Positions 16,298 through 25,645 of a DNA stretch of 64,000 bases are shown here, in pieces. The stretch's first letter is position 1. Every line of letters begins with the position of its first letter. The position numbers and the translations under genes were made by a program. The notes under the pieces were generated by a model. The model saw only the letters and a list, made by a program, of their open reading frames with translations, was not told where the DNA came from and ran no database searches. The stretch comes from Marichromatium purpuratum 984 (lineage in GTDB: Bacteria > Pseudomonadota > Gammaproteobacteria > Chromatiales > Chromatiaceae), in the NCBI RefSeq assembly GCF_000224005.2, contig NZ_CP007031.1, positions 1,227,501 through 1,291,500 on the forward strand. The letters are read 5' to 3'.

Positions 16298-19200
16298 ATG
16301 CCCATCCAAGAAGAGAACATCGTCTTCGTCGAGAGCCAGGTGATGGACGACGTCCCCGAGGGCGGCGGTGCTGCCACCGGGCGCGAGATCGTCGATGGCG
16401 CGCTCAACAACGTCTTCGAGGACATCTCCGATCTCGACCGCGCCTACGGCCGCTTCAACCTGAGGAAGCTCGCGCTGGCGGTGCGCAGCCTCGACACCAG
16501 CCTCTACGGCGGCGCCAAGCTCGCCCTCACCGCGCTGCCGCGCGATCCCGCCGTCGGCTACACCCTGTTTCGCACCGCCGACCCCTTCGATACCCGCGCC
16601 CAGGCCGCCGACCGCGTCCAGGCCTATCTCTACAAGGGGCCGATGTGGCCGGGCGTGCTCTACGACGACCACATCGCCGGGATGCGCGCCATCCGCATCA
16701 TCCAGCGCGTCGACACCACGCTGCCGCCGATCGGCAAGACCCTGGTGCTCGTGCAGCACGAGGGGGAGGCCAATGCCGTCGAGCAGTACCTGCGGGTAAC
16801 CGACGTCGAGACCGTCGAGACCACCCTCACCGACAGCTCCGGCGACTTCGTCCGCTGGGTCGTCACCCTGACCCTCAAGGACGCGCTGCGCCACGACTTC
16901 GCCGGCCACACCCCGCGCCGCGACGACCTCTACGACTACGACCAGGGCGCGCGGCTGCGCGACACCACGGTGGCCGATGCCGCGCGCTACAGCGGCGCCC
17001 AGCGGCTGGCCGAGCCCGCCCAATCGGGGGATCTGCGGGTGCGCGCGGCGAGCCTCTACAGCCAGCTCGTCCCGGCCAGCCAGACCGAGACGCCGCTGGT
17101 CAACCAGGTCATGGCGGACCAGCTCGTCACCGAGATCGACGCCGGGGGCGGACACCGGGTCGAGGTCTCCCAGGCCCCGCACACCCGAGCGCTCGCCGTC
17201 ACCCCCGAGAACCGCCGCCTGAACTGGGTCGAGACCCTCTCCCCGGTACCACAACGGGGGGCGCTCAACATCGCCTATATGGCCCAGGGGCACTGGTACG
17301 AGTTGACCGATGACGGCACGGGCATCATTCGCGGATCGGACAGCACGTTCGGCTCCGGGACCATCGATGCCACCACCGGGGTGAGTGCGGTCACGCTCGG
17401 CGCACTGCCGGACGCGGGCTCGCAGATCCTGTACACCTGGGCGAGCCCCGTTCACTACAGCATTCGCGCCGGGGCGACGCAGGATACCGACGCGCGCGGC
17501 GCGCGGCTCGATTTCGCGCTGGAGCAGGTCCCCTATATCCCGGGTTCACTGGTCGTGACCTTCACGCGGGGCGGGAGCCCGCTCACCGCCACCGAGGACG
17601 GCCACGGGACGATCAGCGGCGTCGGGGTCAGCGGCGTGCTCAACCTGACCAGCGGGGCGGGCTCGCTGTGGTTCACCCAGCTCCCGGATCGGGAGACCAG
17701 CATCCGCTTCGACCATGCCTACGCCGACCCCGACGACCCGGAGCAACCCGCGGAACGACGCGTCGAGGCCGCGCTGGGGGCAAACTACACGCTCGACTTT
17801 GGCGGCTCCGTCGCCCCCGAGGGCGTGAGTATCGCAGCCTATTACAACTACCCTGTTAGCGCCGCAGTGACGATCAATGACGACGGGGAGGGGGGGCTCG
17901 TCGTCGCCACCGGGCAAGCGGTGGGCGATCCCGCAGAGCCCGTGACGGGCCTGCCGGTGGGGACGATCGACTACGCGGCGGGTCTGGCGACGCTCAACAT
18001 CCCGATCGAGGTCAATTACCAGCACTGGGCGCCAGCGGTGCTCAATCCTGACGGGAGCATCGCTAGGGCAGGCTACTGGTATACGTGGAGGCAGTCTGCC
18101 CTCCCTTCCACGACGAACGAGGTCCTGGGTGTAGCCGCCACCGGCGCACCCTCGTCCGACCTCGTCGCTGACCCCATTGTGCTCGACCTCCTCGACGGGG
18201 GGCTGGATCTCGACCTGACGCATCTCCACACCAGCCGGATCGTACCCGGCTCGGTTCGCCTGTCGCTGGGCGGCACGCGCTACGAGGATCGCGGCACGGG
18301 GGTGCTCTACGACGGCGACGGTCTTCGGCTCGGCACGCTCGACTACGACACCGGCATCGCCTCGCTGACCTGGTGGTCGGATGGGGCCAACGCACCGCCC
18401 ACGGTGACCGCCTGTCTGACACGCTATGGCTTCTGGGTCGCGACCGAGGCCAGCTTCCGCACCCGGGTCGCCCCGCTCAAGCCCGAGGCCCTGAGCATCA
18501 CGGTCACGGCCGAGGACGGGGCGCGGCTCACGGCGAGCGCCGATGCCGATGGCAACCTCGTGGGTGATGCCGTCTCGGGGTCAGTCAACTACGAGTTCGG
18601 TACGGCGGCGATGGCGTTCGGGGCGATGGCGGATGACCCGGAGCATCCCGGGTCGCAGGTCTGGGTGCCTCGACGGGTCGACCCCACCACCCTGCGCTAC
18701 AACGCCGTCGCCTACAGCTACCTGCCGCTGGACGCCGACATCCTCGGTATCGACGGCACCCGGCTGCCCGCCGATGGTCGGGTGCCGATCTACCGCCCCG
18801 GCGATCTGGTGATGATCCTCCACGCCGCCGAGACCGCCCTCAGCCCCAGCGCCGGGGTCGCCACCGCGCTCGGTCGCACCCGGCTCGCCTGGGTGCGGGT
18901 GACCGACGCCACGGGCGCGGTGGTCAGCGGTGATCGCTACCAGCTCGACCGCGCCGCCGGGCAGATCATGTTCCCCGACCTCGCTGGCCTCACCCTGCCG
19001 CTCACCGTGCGCCACACCGTCGGCGACCTGCGCCAGGTCACCGATGCCCAGATCAGCGGCTGGCTCGCGCTCTCGCGCCCGCTCACCCACGACTACCCGG
19101 CCGGGGAGACCATCGTCGCCGGCTGCCTGATCATCGGTGATCGCCGCGCCCGGGTCTCGGCGACCTGGGATCAGGCGAGCTGGAGCGGGGCGTGGTCGGA

Positions 19201-19645
19201 CGCCCCTAGCGGCAGCGCCGCCACCGCCACCCTCAACCTGATCGACCACCCCATCCAGGTCACCAACGAGGGCTGCGACACCGACCGCTGGGTGCTGCGC
19301 TGCGCCGACGCGGCCAGCGACCAATGGGAGCTGATCAGCGAGAACCGCGGGCTCGTCTGGCAGGGCGTCTACGCCCCCGGCGGCGCCGACATCGCCCCGA
19401 TCAACCCGCGCACCCGGATCGACCTCGGCGGCGGCGCCTACAGCACCGGCGCCCCCTACATGACCATCCCCGCCGCGGCCAACGGCGGCGGCTGGAGCAC
19501 CGGCAACGTGGTGCGCATCGACACCGTCGGCGCCATCGCCGAGTTCTGGGTCGCGCGCTCGATCCAGCAATCCGACGAGCCCGCCGACCCCGCCGCCGCC
19601 GATGGCTGCGAGATCCATGCGCTTGGCAACATCGATCGACCCTGA
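16298..19645 (+). CDS. Large tail-tip protein with repeated beta modules
   Basis: The protein has 1115 residues. The N-terminal 280 residues (ENIVFVESQVMDDVPEGGGA onward) are followed by about seven modules. Each carries a motif like GTIDYAAGLATL, GTLDYDTGIASL or GSVNYEFGTAAM, spaced 90-150 residues apart, suggesting stacked beta domains. It directly follows the tape measure, so it probably builds the tail tip or hub of the siphovirus. The C-terminal 100 residues are Gly/Ala rich and look like a separate domain. No enzyme signature was found. Confidence 0.6.
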   Translation: MPIQEENIVFVESQVMDDVPEGGGAATGREIVDGALNNVFEDISDLDRAYGRFNLRKLALAVRSLDTSLYGGAKLALTALPRDPAVGYTLFRTADPFDTRAQAADRVQAYLYKGPMWPGVLYDDHIAGMRAIRIIQRVDTTLPPIGKTLVLVQHEGEANAVEQYLRVTDVETVETTLTDSSGDFVRWVVTLTLKDALRHDFAGHTPRRDDLYDYDQGARLRDTTVADAARYSGAQRLAEPAQSGDLRVRAASLYSQLVPASQTETPLVNQVMADQLVTEIDAGGGHRVEVSQAPHTRALAVTPENRRLNWVETLSPVPQRGALNIAYMAQGHWYELTDDGTGIIRGSDSTFGSGTIDATTGVSAVTLGALPDAGSQILYTWASPVHYSIRAGATQDTDARGARLDFALEQVPYIPGSLVVTFTRGGSPLTATEDGHGTISGVGVSGVLNLTSGAGSLWFTQLPDRETSIRFDHAYADPDDPEQPAERRVEAALGANYTLDFGGSVAPEGVSIAAYYNYPVSAAVTINDDGEGGLVVATGQAVGDPAEPVTGLPVGTIDYAAGLATLNIPIEVNYQHWAPAVLNPDGSIARAGYWYTWRQSALPSTTNEVLGVAATGAPSSDLVADPIVLDLLDGGLDLDLTHLHTSRIVPGSVRLSLGGTRYEDRGTGVLYDGDGLRLGTLDYDTGIASLTWWSDGANAPPTVTACLTRYGFWVATEASFRTRVAPLKPEALSITVTAEDGARLTASADADGNLVGDAVSGSVNYEFGTAAMAFGAMADDPEHPGSQVWVPRRVDPTTLRYNAVAYSYLPLDADILGIDGTRLPADGRVPIYRPGDLVMILHAAETALSPSAGVATALGRTRLAWVRVTDATGAVVSGDRYQLDRAAGQIMFPDLAGLTLPLTVRHTVGDLRQVTDAQISGWLALSRPLTHDYPAGETIVAGCLIIGDRRARVSATWDQASWSGAWSDAPSGSAATATLNLIDHPIQVTNEGCDTDRWVLRCADAASDQWELISENRGLVWQGVYAPGGADIAPINPRTRIDLGGGAYSTGAPYMTIPAAANGGGWSTGNVVRIDTVGAIAEFWVARSIQQSDEPADPAAADGCEIHALGNIDRP

Positions 19646-19653
19646 GGTGAGGG

Positions 19654-21081
19654 ATGACTGACTACTTCCTGGCCGTCGGCTCGAGCGACGACACCCTGCG
19701 GACCCTGGAGGGGCCAGCGTTCGATGTGGCGACGACGCGGTTTGCCTCGGGTGGGGATGTCAATGCGGTGGCGTTTTCGCCGGATGGGGCGCATCTGGCT
19801 GTTGGTGTGAGCGCCCCTCCGTGGCTCGTCATTATTCGCACCTCAGACTGGTCAGTTACGACTGACGTTCAAGTCCCAAGTTACGTTTACGGTGTGTCCT
19901 GGAGTCCCGATGGCGCCTATCTGGCTGTTGGATATTACGGTGGCGATCGCCTGGCGGTGATCGATACATCTGACTGGTCGGTCGTCCCCGGAACGCCCAG
20001 CCTGCCGGATAAGCGCGTTTGGGATTGTGCTTGGTCGCCGGACGGGGCGTATCTGGCTGTTGTTGGTGACTGGGGCGAGCCGAATTTTGCCGTCATCGAC
20101 ACCACCGACTGGTCGGTCGTCCCCGGAACGCCCAGCCTGCCAGGGGATGGTTACAGCTGCGAGTTTTCGCCGGATGGGGCTTATCTGGCATTGGGATTGC
20201 GTTCAGCGCCGTATCTGGTCGTGCTGAATGCTCCCGAATGGACGCGGGTTTCCGGCGTCCCTGCGGCGGCAAGTGCGCATCGGGGCGTGTCCTGGTCGCC
20301 GGACGGGGCGTATCTGGCTGTTGGGCACGCCCCCACGTTTTGCCTGACTATTATCGACACCACCGACTGGTCGGTAGTCCCCGGCACGCCGGCGGTATCG
20401 AGCACGGGGTACGACTGCGCCTGGAGTCCCGATGGCGCCTATCTGGCAGTCGCGCATGCCGGTTCACCCTATCTCACCGTCATCGACACCACCGACTGGT
20501 CGGTAGTCCCCGGCACGCCGGCGGTATCGAGCACGGGACTCACCGTCGCCTGGCTCCCCGACATCAACCGCCCGACCCGTCACGGCATCCTCTACGACCA
20601 CGACGGCAACCCCCTGAGTCTCCCGGTGCAGCTATTGCGCCGCCCGGCTTGGGCGCGCTCGCAGGTCGTCACCCCGGACCCGGTCTCGGGGGCGTTCACG
20701 GTGCGCGGCTTCGCCCCCGGCGACTACCACCTGCTGATCCCCGACACCCGCCCTGGGGCGACCGACGATCGCCTGCTGCGCATCACCCTCGACGAGACTA
20801 CCGGCGCGCTCGCGCCGCTGGAGGTCTACATGCCCTACGCTGGGGCGCTGACTACGATCAACGGCAACGCCACCAAGGCCATCGACGGCAGCGCCGCCGA
20901 CGATGTGATCGTGCGCGCCTGGGGCAGTCACGGGCACGTCATCGACGTGGTGCCTGCGCCCAGCGGCGACTGGTCGGCCGAGGTGCCGCCGGGCACCTAC
21001 GACATCACCTACCGCAGCGCCGGCTGCCAGCCAGTCTGTCACGGCCCCTACACCATCGCCGCGCCGGAGGAGGAAGGCTGA
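19654..21081 (+). CDS. Phage tail protein with WD40-like beta-propeller
   Basis: The protein has 475 residues. Residues 25-305 hold about seven propeller blades, each containing a version of AWSPDGAYLAV and a strand ending TTDWSVVPGTP, with a period near 43 residues. Residues 310-475 form two small beta domains (VSGAFTVRGFAPGDYHLLIP; GDWSAEVPPGTYDITY) like carboxypeptidase-regulatory repeats. Blades are so similar that 56-nt stretches are identical (20353-20408 and 20482-20537). The codon use of the propeller is visibly less GC-rich than neighbours. Position among tail-tip genes suggests receptor binding, which is inferred. Confidence 0.7.
   Translation: MTDYFLAVGSSDDTLRTLEGPAFDVATTRFASGGDVNAVAFSPDGAHLAVGVSAPPWLVIIRTSDWSVTTDVQVPSYVYGVSWSPDGAYLAVGYYGGDRLAVIDTSDWSVVPGTPSLPDKRVWDCAWSPDGAYLAVVGDWGEPNFAVIDTTDWSVVPGTPSLPGDGYSCEFSPDGAYLALGLRSAPYLVVLNAPEWTRVSGVPAAASAHRGVSWSPDGAYLAVGHAPTFCLTIIDTTDWSVVPGTPAVSSTGYDCAWSPDGAYLAVAHAGSPYLTVIDTTDWSVVPGTPAVSSTGLTVAWLPDINRPTRHGILYDHDGNPLSLPVQLLRRPAWARSQVVTPDPVSGAFTVRGFAPGDYHLLIPDTRPGATDDRLLRITLDETTGALAPLEVYMPYAGALTTINGNATKAIDGSAADDVIVRAWGSHGHVIDVVPAPSGDWSAEVPPGTYDITYRSAGCQPVCHGPYTIAAPEEEG
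20353..20408 (+). repeat. 56-nt exact repeat in the propeller gene, copy 1
   Basis: This stretch, encoding IDTTDWSVVPGTPAVSSTG, recurs without a mismatch at 20482-20537, 129 nt (43 codons) away. Earlier blades contain shorter, diverged copies. Exact identity in a coding region points to recent duplication of a propeller blade or gene conversion. Confidence 0.85.
20482..20537 (+). repeat. 56-nt exact repeat in the propeller gene, copy 2
   Basis: Second identical copy of the 56-nt block at 20353-20408; the period of 129 nt equals one propeller blade. Confidence 0.85.
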
Positions 21082-21521
21082 TGGATCTCGGCACCCAGCA
21101 CCAGGTTGCGCGCGAGGCTGCCGCCCGCCTACCGGTGCTCGAGGCCGGGCTGGCCCTGCTTGCCGGCGGCGCGGTCGGGGCGCGGCTCGTGCTCTACAGC
21201 GCGCCGCTCCCCGGCGCCCCTGGCGAGACTCCGTCCGAGGCTACCGCCCTGGTCGAGATCCCGCTGGCGACGGGCATCGGCGCGGTCGACCCCGAGACCC
21301 ATCAGCTCCGCCTCGACACCCCGCTCGAGGCACCGATCACCGGCGCCGACCCCGCGACCGGCACCGCCGCGGCCTGGGCGCGGATCCTCGATGGCAATGG
21401 CGATTGGTGGGCCGACTGCACGGTGAGCGCCACCGGTGACGGCGGCGAGGTGCAACTCGACAGCCCGATGCTCTATCGCGGTGCCTACGCGCGGGTCACC
21501 GCCGCCGTCTTTCAGGGGTAG
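21081..21521 (+). CDS. Small tail protein of unknown role
   Basis: The protein has 146 residues, beginning MDLGTQHQVAREAAARLPVL and containing a beta-rich region (ARLVLYSAPLPG, ATALVEIPLATGIG). The start overlaps the propeller gene's stop region with GGAGGAAGG just upstream. It lies between two tail-tip genes and may be a small fibre or tip component. I do not recognise the family. Confidence 0.5.
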   Translation: MDLGTQHQVAREAAARLPVLEAGLALLAGGAVGARLVLYSAPLPGAPGETPSEATALVEIPLATGIGAVDPETHQLRLDTPLEAPITGADPATGTAAAWARILDGNGDWWADCTVSATGDGGEVQLDSPMLYRGAYARVTAAVFQG

Positions 21522-21524
21522 GGG

Positions 21525-23687
21525 GTGACCGGGCCGTCGCTGGGGCTGCCGGTCTCGGTGCGCTGCGACCAGCCCCGACCCGAGTTGGGGGCGACCGTGC
21601 TGCCTGCGCGGATGGTGCTCCCCGCGCAGGCGTTGGCGGCGCTCGATGCGACCCGGCTACCCGGCTGCGTGCGCCCGAGCTCGGCGGCGACCGGCCCGGC
21701 ACCCGCGCTGTGGCGGCCGATCCGGCTGTGCTGCGGCCTCGCGCCGCCGTCGCTGGCGACGACCCGTGTCGCGGCGGTGGTCTGTCTGGTCGGGGGCGAG
21801 GCGCCACCCCTGGCCGCCACCGTGCTCGACCCGATCTGCCGCCCGGTCCTCGACCCAAGCGATGTCGAGGCCGTGCTCCAGGCCGCGCTGCCCGCGCCGA
21901 GCGCCGGTCTGTCGATCACCGCCGCGCTCCGGGCGCGGGTCATCCAAGATGCGACCCTCGTCGCCGCCTTGCCCGCGCCGACGGCGGGGCTGACGCTCGG
22001 GGCCGCGCTCGTCGTCGAGCTGGATCTGGCCCTCCCCGCCGCTACCGGCCCCAGCGCCGAGGCCCCGGCGCGCGATCAGCGCGCCATCGCCCGTGGTTGG
22101 CGGCTCATCGGCACCGAGATGCGCGCGACCCGCCACGCCGCAGCGCTCGGCCACCGGCAGGCGCGGGCACGTCCGGGGCCGGCGCTCGGGCTGCGCCACA
22201 CCGAGACCCGACGGCTGCGCCGGGTCGCCCAGGTCCCGCATGCCGAGGCGCGCCCGATCCGCGCCGCGCGCACTACGCTCCATGCCGACACCCGCCGGTT
22301 GCGGCGCGCGACCCGGGCGGTGTGCACCGAGGCCGCCTCGATCCGGGCCGCCGCCCGAGCGGGGCACCGCGATCGAGAGCGCACCCGTGACCGACTGCAG
22401 TTCGATCAACAGGACGCGCGCCCGATCGATCTCCGCCTCGATGCCGGGCACCACGTCGCGCAACCGCTCGAGACTCTGCTCGGCACCCCGCACACCGCGG
22501 CGCTGTGGCCGCTCCCCGGGCGCTGGACGCCGTGCTACATGCCGGCGGTACTGCTGCGCACCCGGGTGTCCTGTAGCGCGACCCCGTCGCTCGGCGCTGC
22601 CGTCGAGCTACCCGGCTGCTGCGACTGGCGACCGCGCCCACCCTGGGTGCCCGAGCCGCCGACCGCAACCCGCATCGTCCCCATCCGGAGGCTCTATCTC
22701 GTGAGGAACACCGTCACCCTGACCCTGCTCGACGGCACCGAGATCCCCGCCGAGTCGCTGCGCCTTGCGCTCGAGGCCGACGCCTGGGCGTGGAGCTGGT
22801 CGGCGCGGGTGCCGGGCGCGGCGCTCGCGCGGCTCCAGGCCGAGCCCGAGGCGCCCGCCGTCGAGCTGATCGCTACCGTCAACGCCCACCCGATCCGGCT
22901 ACGCCTCGACAGCATCGCCCGCGCGCGGAGCTTCGGCTCCAACTGGCTCGACCTCGGCGGGCGTGGTCGCGCCGCCGTGCTCGGCGCGCCGAGTGCCGCG
23001 CCGCGCGCGCGCACCAACACCGAGTCGCGCAGCGCCCGCCAACTGCTCGACGCGGCGCTCACCGACAACGGGGTGCCGATCGGCTGGACGCTCGACTGGC
23101 AACTGGAGGACTGGACCGTCCCGGCCGGCGCCTGGAGCCACAACGGCACCTTCATCGAGGCCGCCGCGCGCATCGCCGAGGCCGGCGGCGGCTATGTCCA
23201 GGGCCACGACACCGAGCCGGTGCTGCGCCTGCTGCCCTGGTATCCGCGCCCGCCCTGGGCCTGGGCCGAGACCACCCCCGACATCGCGCTGCCCGAGGAC
23301 GCCTGCCACACCGAGCGCATCGAGTGGATCGCGCGCCCGGACTACGACGCGGTGTGGATCACCGGCGGCGAGGGCGGTCGGCGCGACCGCGTGCGCCGCG
23401 CCGGGCGCGCCGGCGACACCCAGGCCCCGACCTGCGTCGACGCGCTCGCCACCGATGTCGTCATGACCCGCCAGCGCGGCCTGCGCCTGCTCGCCGACAC
23501 CGGCCGCCAGGCCCACATCACCCTGCGCGCCCCGGTCCACCCCGAGACCGGCATCATCCACCCCGGCCAGCTCATCGCCTACACCGAGGGCGGCACCACC
23601 CGCCTCGGGCTCTCGCGCGCGGTCGAACTCGACTGCCGCCTGCCCGAGGTGTGGCAATCCATCCGCATCGAGAGCCACCCGACATGA
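21525..23687 (+). CDS. Tail-tip/baseplate protein with Arg-rich repeat region
   Basis: The protein has 720 residues. Residues 1-190 are Ala/Pro/Leu-rich repeats (AALPAPSAGLSITAALRA and AALPAPTAGLTLGAAL are clear copies). Residues 200-310 are an unusual Arg/His-rich helical stretch with repeats around TETRRLRR and HADTRRLRRATRA. Residues 370-720 form a structured region (VTLTLLDGTEIPAESLRLALE, then GVPIGWTLDWQLEDW) resembling central hub domains of siphovirus tail tips. GTG 21525 follows the previous stop by 3 nt. Assignment to the tail tip is from position. Confidence 0.55.
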   Translation: MTGPSLGLPVSVRCDQPRPELGATVLPARMVLPAQALAALDATRLPGCVRPSSAATGPAPALWRPIRLCCGLAPPSLATTRVAAVVCLVGGEAPPLAATVLDPICRPVLDPSDVEAVLQAALPAPSAGLSITAALRARVIQDATLVAALPAPTAGLTLGAALVVELDLALPAATGPSAEAPARDQRAIARGWRLIGTEMRATRHAAALGHRQARARPGPALGLRHTETRRLRRVAQVPHAEARPIRAARTTLHADTRRLRRATRAVCTEAASIRAAARAGHRDRERTRDRLQFDQQDARPIDLRLDAGHHVAQPLETLLGTPHTAALWPLPGRWTPCYMPAVLLRTRVSCSATPSLGAAVELPGCCDWRPRPPWVPEPPTATRIVPIRRLYLVRNTVTLTLLDGTEIPAESLRLALEADAWAWSWSARVPGAALARLQAEPEAPAVELIATVNAHPIRLRLDSIARARSFGSNWLDLGGRGRAAVLGAPSAAPRARTNTESRSARQLLDAALTDNGVPIGWTLDWQLEDWTVPAGAWSHNGTFIEAAARIAEAGGGYVQGHDTEPVLRLLPWYPRPPWAWAETTPDIALPEDACHTERIEWIARPDYDAVWITGGEGGRRDRVRRAGRAGDTQAPTCVDALATDVVMTRQRGLRLLADTGRQAHITLRAPVHPETGIIHPGQLIAYTEGGTTRLGLSRAVELDCRLPEVWQSIRIESHPT

Positions 23688-23911
23688 ACACCTGGAACGC
23701 CTACCGCCGCCTCCTTCAACTCCTCCCCGAGCCGCCCACCGACGTCGGCACCATCACCGCCACCAGCAGCGACGGCTGCACCGTCACCCTGCTCAGCGGC
23801 GAGCAGACCCAGGTACGGGGGCGCGGCAGCATCGGCGATCCGGTCTACATCAAGGATGGGGTGATCCAGGGTCCGGCGCCGGTGTTGCAGACGGTGGAGA
23901 TTGAGGTGTAG
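23684..23911 (+). CDS. Small beta-rich tail protein, last gene of the phage module
   Basis: The protein has 75 residues. It begins MNTWNAYRRLLQLLPEPP and continues TDVGTITATSSDGCTVTLLS with a likely small beta barrel. The start overlaps the preceding stop (ATGA). Small OB-like or spike-like proteins are common at this place in siphovirus clusters. No terminator with a T-run follows immediately. Confidence 0.5.
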   Translation: MNTWNAYRRLLQLLPEPPTDVGTITATSSDGCTVTLLSGEQTQVRGRGSIGDPVYIKDGVIQGPAPVLQTVEIEV

Positions 23912-24086
23912 GGGAAGGTATCGCTGCGCTGCGCGGCAGCCACCGCGTCAGTTGGCGCTTATGTGGCGTGTGCCGTAAACTGTGCGGGCGTGACGCGGAG
24001 CAGAACCGACCACCGCAGGGCAGGGCAGGAAATCGCACAGCGCGAGCGCGTAACCTGTTGATTTATAAAATCCTTGCTGCCCGTTT

Positions 24087-24137
<51 letters not shown>

Positions 24138-24147
24138 CATCGAAAAA

Positions 24148-24179
24148 AGCGGCTCTGCTTTGGCAGGGCCGCTTTTTTT
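24148..24179 (+). terminator. Rho-independent terminator after the tRNA-Pro fragment
   Basis: The stem agcggctctgc / gcagggccgct has 11 pairs with one G-T wobble, a 4-nt loop and a run of seven T. It lies 11 nt after the tRNA 3' end and was presumably the terminator of the original tRNA-Pro gene. Confidence 0.85.
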
Positions 24180-24458
24180 GTGTCTGTAGAAATGAGATTT
24201 CCTCGGTTTTTGGCCCCTCAAGGCGGGGCTTTCATGCGATGGTCTGATGACGGCTCTGGCTGCCGGGCTTGTTGAGCGTCTGAGGGCAAGCAAACGGCTT
24301 ACACACGCCCTTGCGCTGAGGGATCATCGGACAGATGCCGCGCCGATTGCAGTAGCGGCGTAAATCTTCACAAAAGAGGTGAATTCAAACCTTTGTGTGG
24401 GGACATCCATCGGAGCTGTCTGACCACCTGATGCTGGCTCTGGCTGGGCGCTGAACAA

Positions 24459-24584
24459 ATGACAAGACAGTCGAACCTCAGGGTCGTCTGTCACGCGGAG
24501 GCGCTGACGGATTGCGTGGCCGCGGATGTGAGCGCACTGGGGCTGGATCTGAAAGTGATCTGCCGCCCGAACTGGTACTTCTGA
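24459..24584 (+). pseudogene. darT: DarT toxin remnant (C-terminal end only)
   Basis: An open frame of 41 codons encodes [20 protein letters not shown], then [11 protein letters not shown], ending in TGA that overlaps the darG start as TGATG. In intact DarTG modules the DNA ADP-ribosyltransferase DarT lies directly upstream of darG, and DarT proteins end in a similar strand and W-Y-F/Y motif (from memory of the family). The catalytic domain and everything before it are absent; the sequence to the left, up to the tRNA fragment, is unrelated. The toxin is therefore lost, probably when the element inserted or by deletion at the junction. Confidence 0.65.
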
Positions 24585-25645
24585 TGATCGAATTCACCCA
24601 AGGTAACCTGCTGGATGCGGACGTCGATGCGATCGTGAACACGGTCAACACCGTCGGCGTGATGGGTAAGGGTATCGCCTTGATGTTCAAGGAGAAGTAT
24701 CCCGAGAACAACCGGGCTTACATGGCCTACTGCAAGGCTGGAGCTTTCGAGCCCGGCTCCCTGTTCGTCACCAGGCAGAGCGATCTGTTGGGGCCGCTCT
24801 GGATCGTGAATTTTGCGACCAAGCAGCACTGGCGCCATCCGAGCAAGATGGAATGGATCGAGTCCGGCCTCCGCGAGTTGCGAGAGTTCATCGAGGACAA
24901 CCAGGTGCGGTCGATCGCCGTGCCGCCCCTGGGCGCTGGCAACGGCAAGCTGGATTGGTCAGCGGTGAGACCCTGCATCGAGCGCGCACTCGGGGATCTC
25001 GAATCCGTTCGCGTCGTCGTGTTCGAGCCGACGGCCAAGTACCAGAACGTCGCCAAACGCACAGGGGTCCAGGCGCTCACCCCTGCCCGCGCGATGATTG
25101 CGGAGCTGGTCCGGCGTTATTGGATCCTCGGTTTCGAGTGCTCGCTTCTGGAGATCCAGAAGCTGGCCTGGCTGCTGGAGCGTGCGATCGAGCGTCATGA
25201 GCTGGATAACCCGCTCGACCTGCGTTTCGAGGCCAACCGTTACGGACCCTATGCCCATCGGCTGCACCACCTGCTCGATGGCCTCGATGGCAGCTATCTG
25301 CACTGCGACAAGCGCTTGGCCGATGCCGGCCCCCTCGACGTGATCTGGTTCGAGGAGGCCCGGAAGGAATACCTGAGCACCTATCTTGCCGGTCCCGAGA
25401 TGGCACCCTATCGCGAGGCGTTCGATGAGACCGTCGCCTTGATCGATGGCTTTCAGTCGCCGCTTGGAATGGAGCTTTTGGCAACGGTCGACTGGCTTCT
25501 GAGCCGCGAGGGCTGTGAGCCGTCGGTTCAGGGCGTGATCGCTGCTCTGGCTACTTGGCCCGGCGGCAAGGATGCAGGTGAACGCAAGCGCCGCCTCTTC
25601 GATGATCGCTTGATCCGCCTCGCCCTCGATCGGCTCGCGAGTTGA
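24584..25645 (+). CDS. darG: DarG antitoxin, DNA ADP-ribosyl glycohydrolase
   Basis: The protein has 353 residues. Residues 1-155 are a macrodomain ([49 protein letters not shown]), which removes ADP-ribose that DarT attaches to thymidine in DNA. Residues 165-353 form the C-terminal domain that binds DarT ([20 protein letters not shown] and [20 protein letters not shown]). ATG 24584 overlaps the remnant's stop and starts exactly at the macrodomain. The length is normal for the family. The partner toxin is reduced to its last codons, so this antitoxin appears orphaned. Confidence 0.88.
   Translation: MIEFTQGNLLDADVDAIVNTVNTVGVMGKGIALMFKEKYPENNRAYMAYCKAGAFEPGSLFVTRQSDLLGPLWIVNFATKQHWRHPSKMEWIESGLRELREFIEDNQVRSIAVPPLGAGNGKLDWSAVRPCIERALGDLESVRVVVFEPTAKYQNVAKRTGVQALTPARAMIAELVRRYWILGFECSLLEIQKLAWLLERAIERHELDNPLDLRFEANRYGPYAHRLHHLLDGLDGSYLHCDKRLADAGPLDVIWFEEARKEYLSTYLAGPEMAPYREAFDETVALIDGFQSPLGMELLATVDWLLSREGCEPSVQGVIAALATWPGGKDAGERKRRLFDDRLIRLALDRLAS

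Larger units (their letters stand above)
7093..23911 (+). mobile_element. Prophage late module, lambda-like siphovirus
   Basis: Seventeen genes on the plus strand with short gaps or 4-bp overlaps encode prohead protease/scaffold, decoration protein, major capsid, joining proteins, lysis genes, tail tube, tape measure and tail-tip proteins. The lysis cassette sits between head and tail genes. The HK97/lambda-type capsid set and the 1203-residue tape measure indicate a long non-contractile tail; no sheath gene is seen. Terminase, portal, integrase or transposase and repressor are missing from the window, so the prophage is either truncated or its early region lies left of position 1. Confidence 0.85.

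Noticed and set aside
23912-24086. 5' half of the tRNA-Pro gene upstream of the 3' fragment
   Set aside because: No CGGGGCG acceptor strand or D-arm sequence could be placed in this stretch, so the tRNA is not intact.
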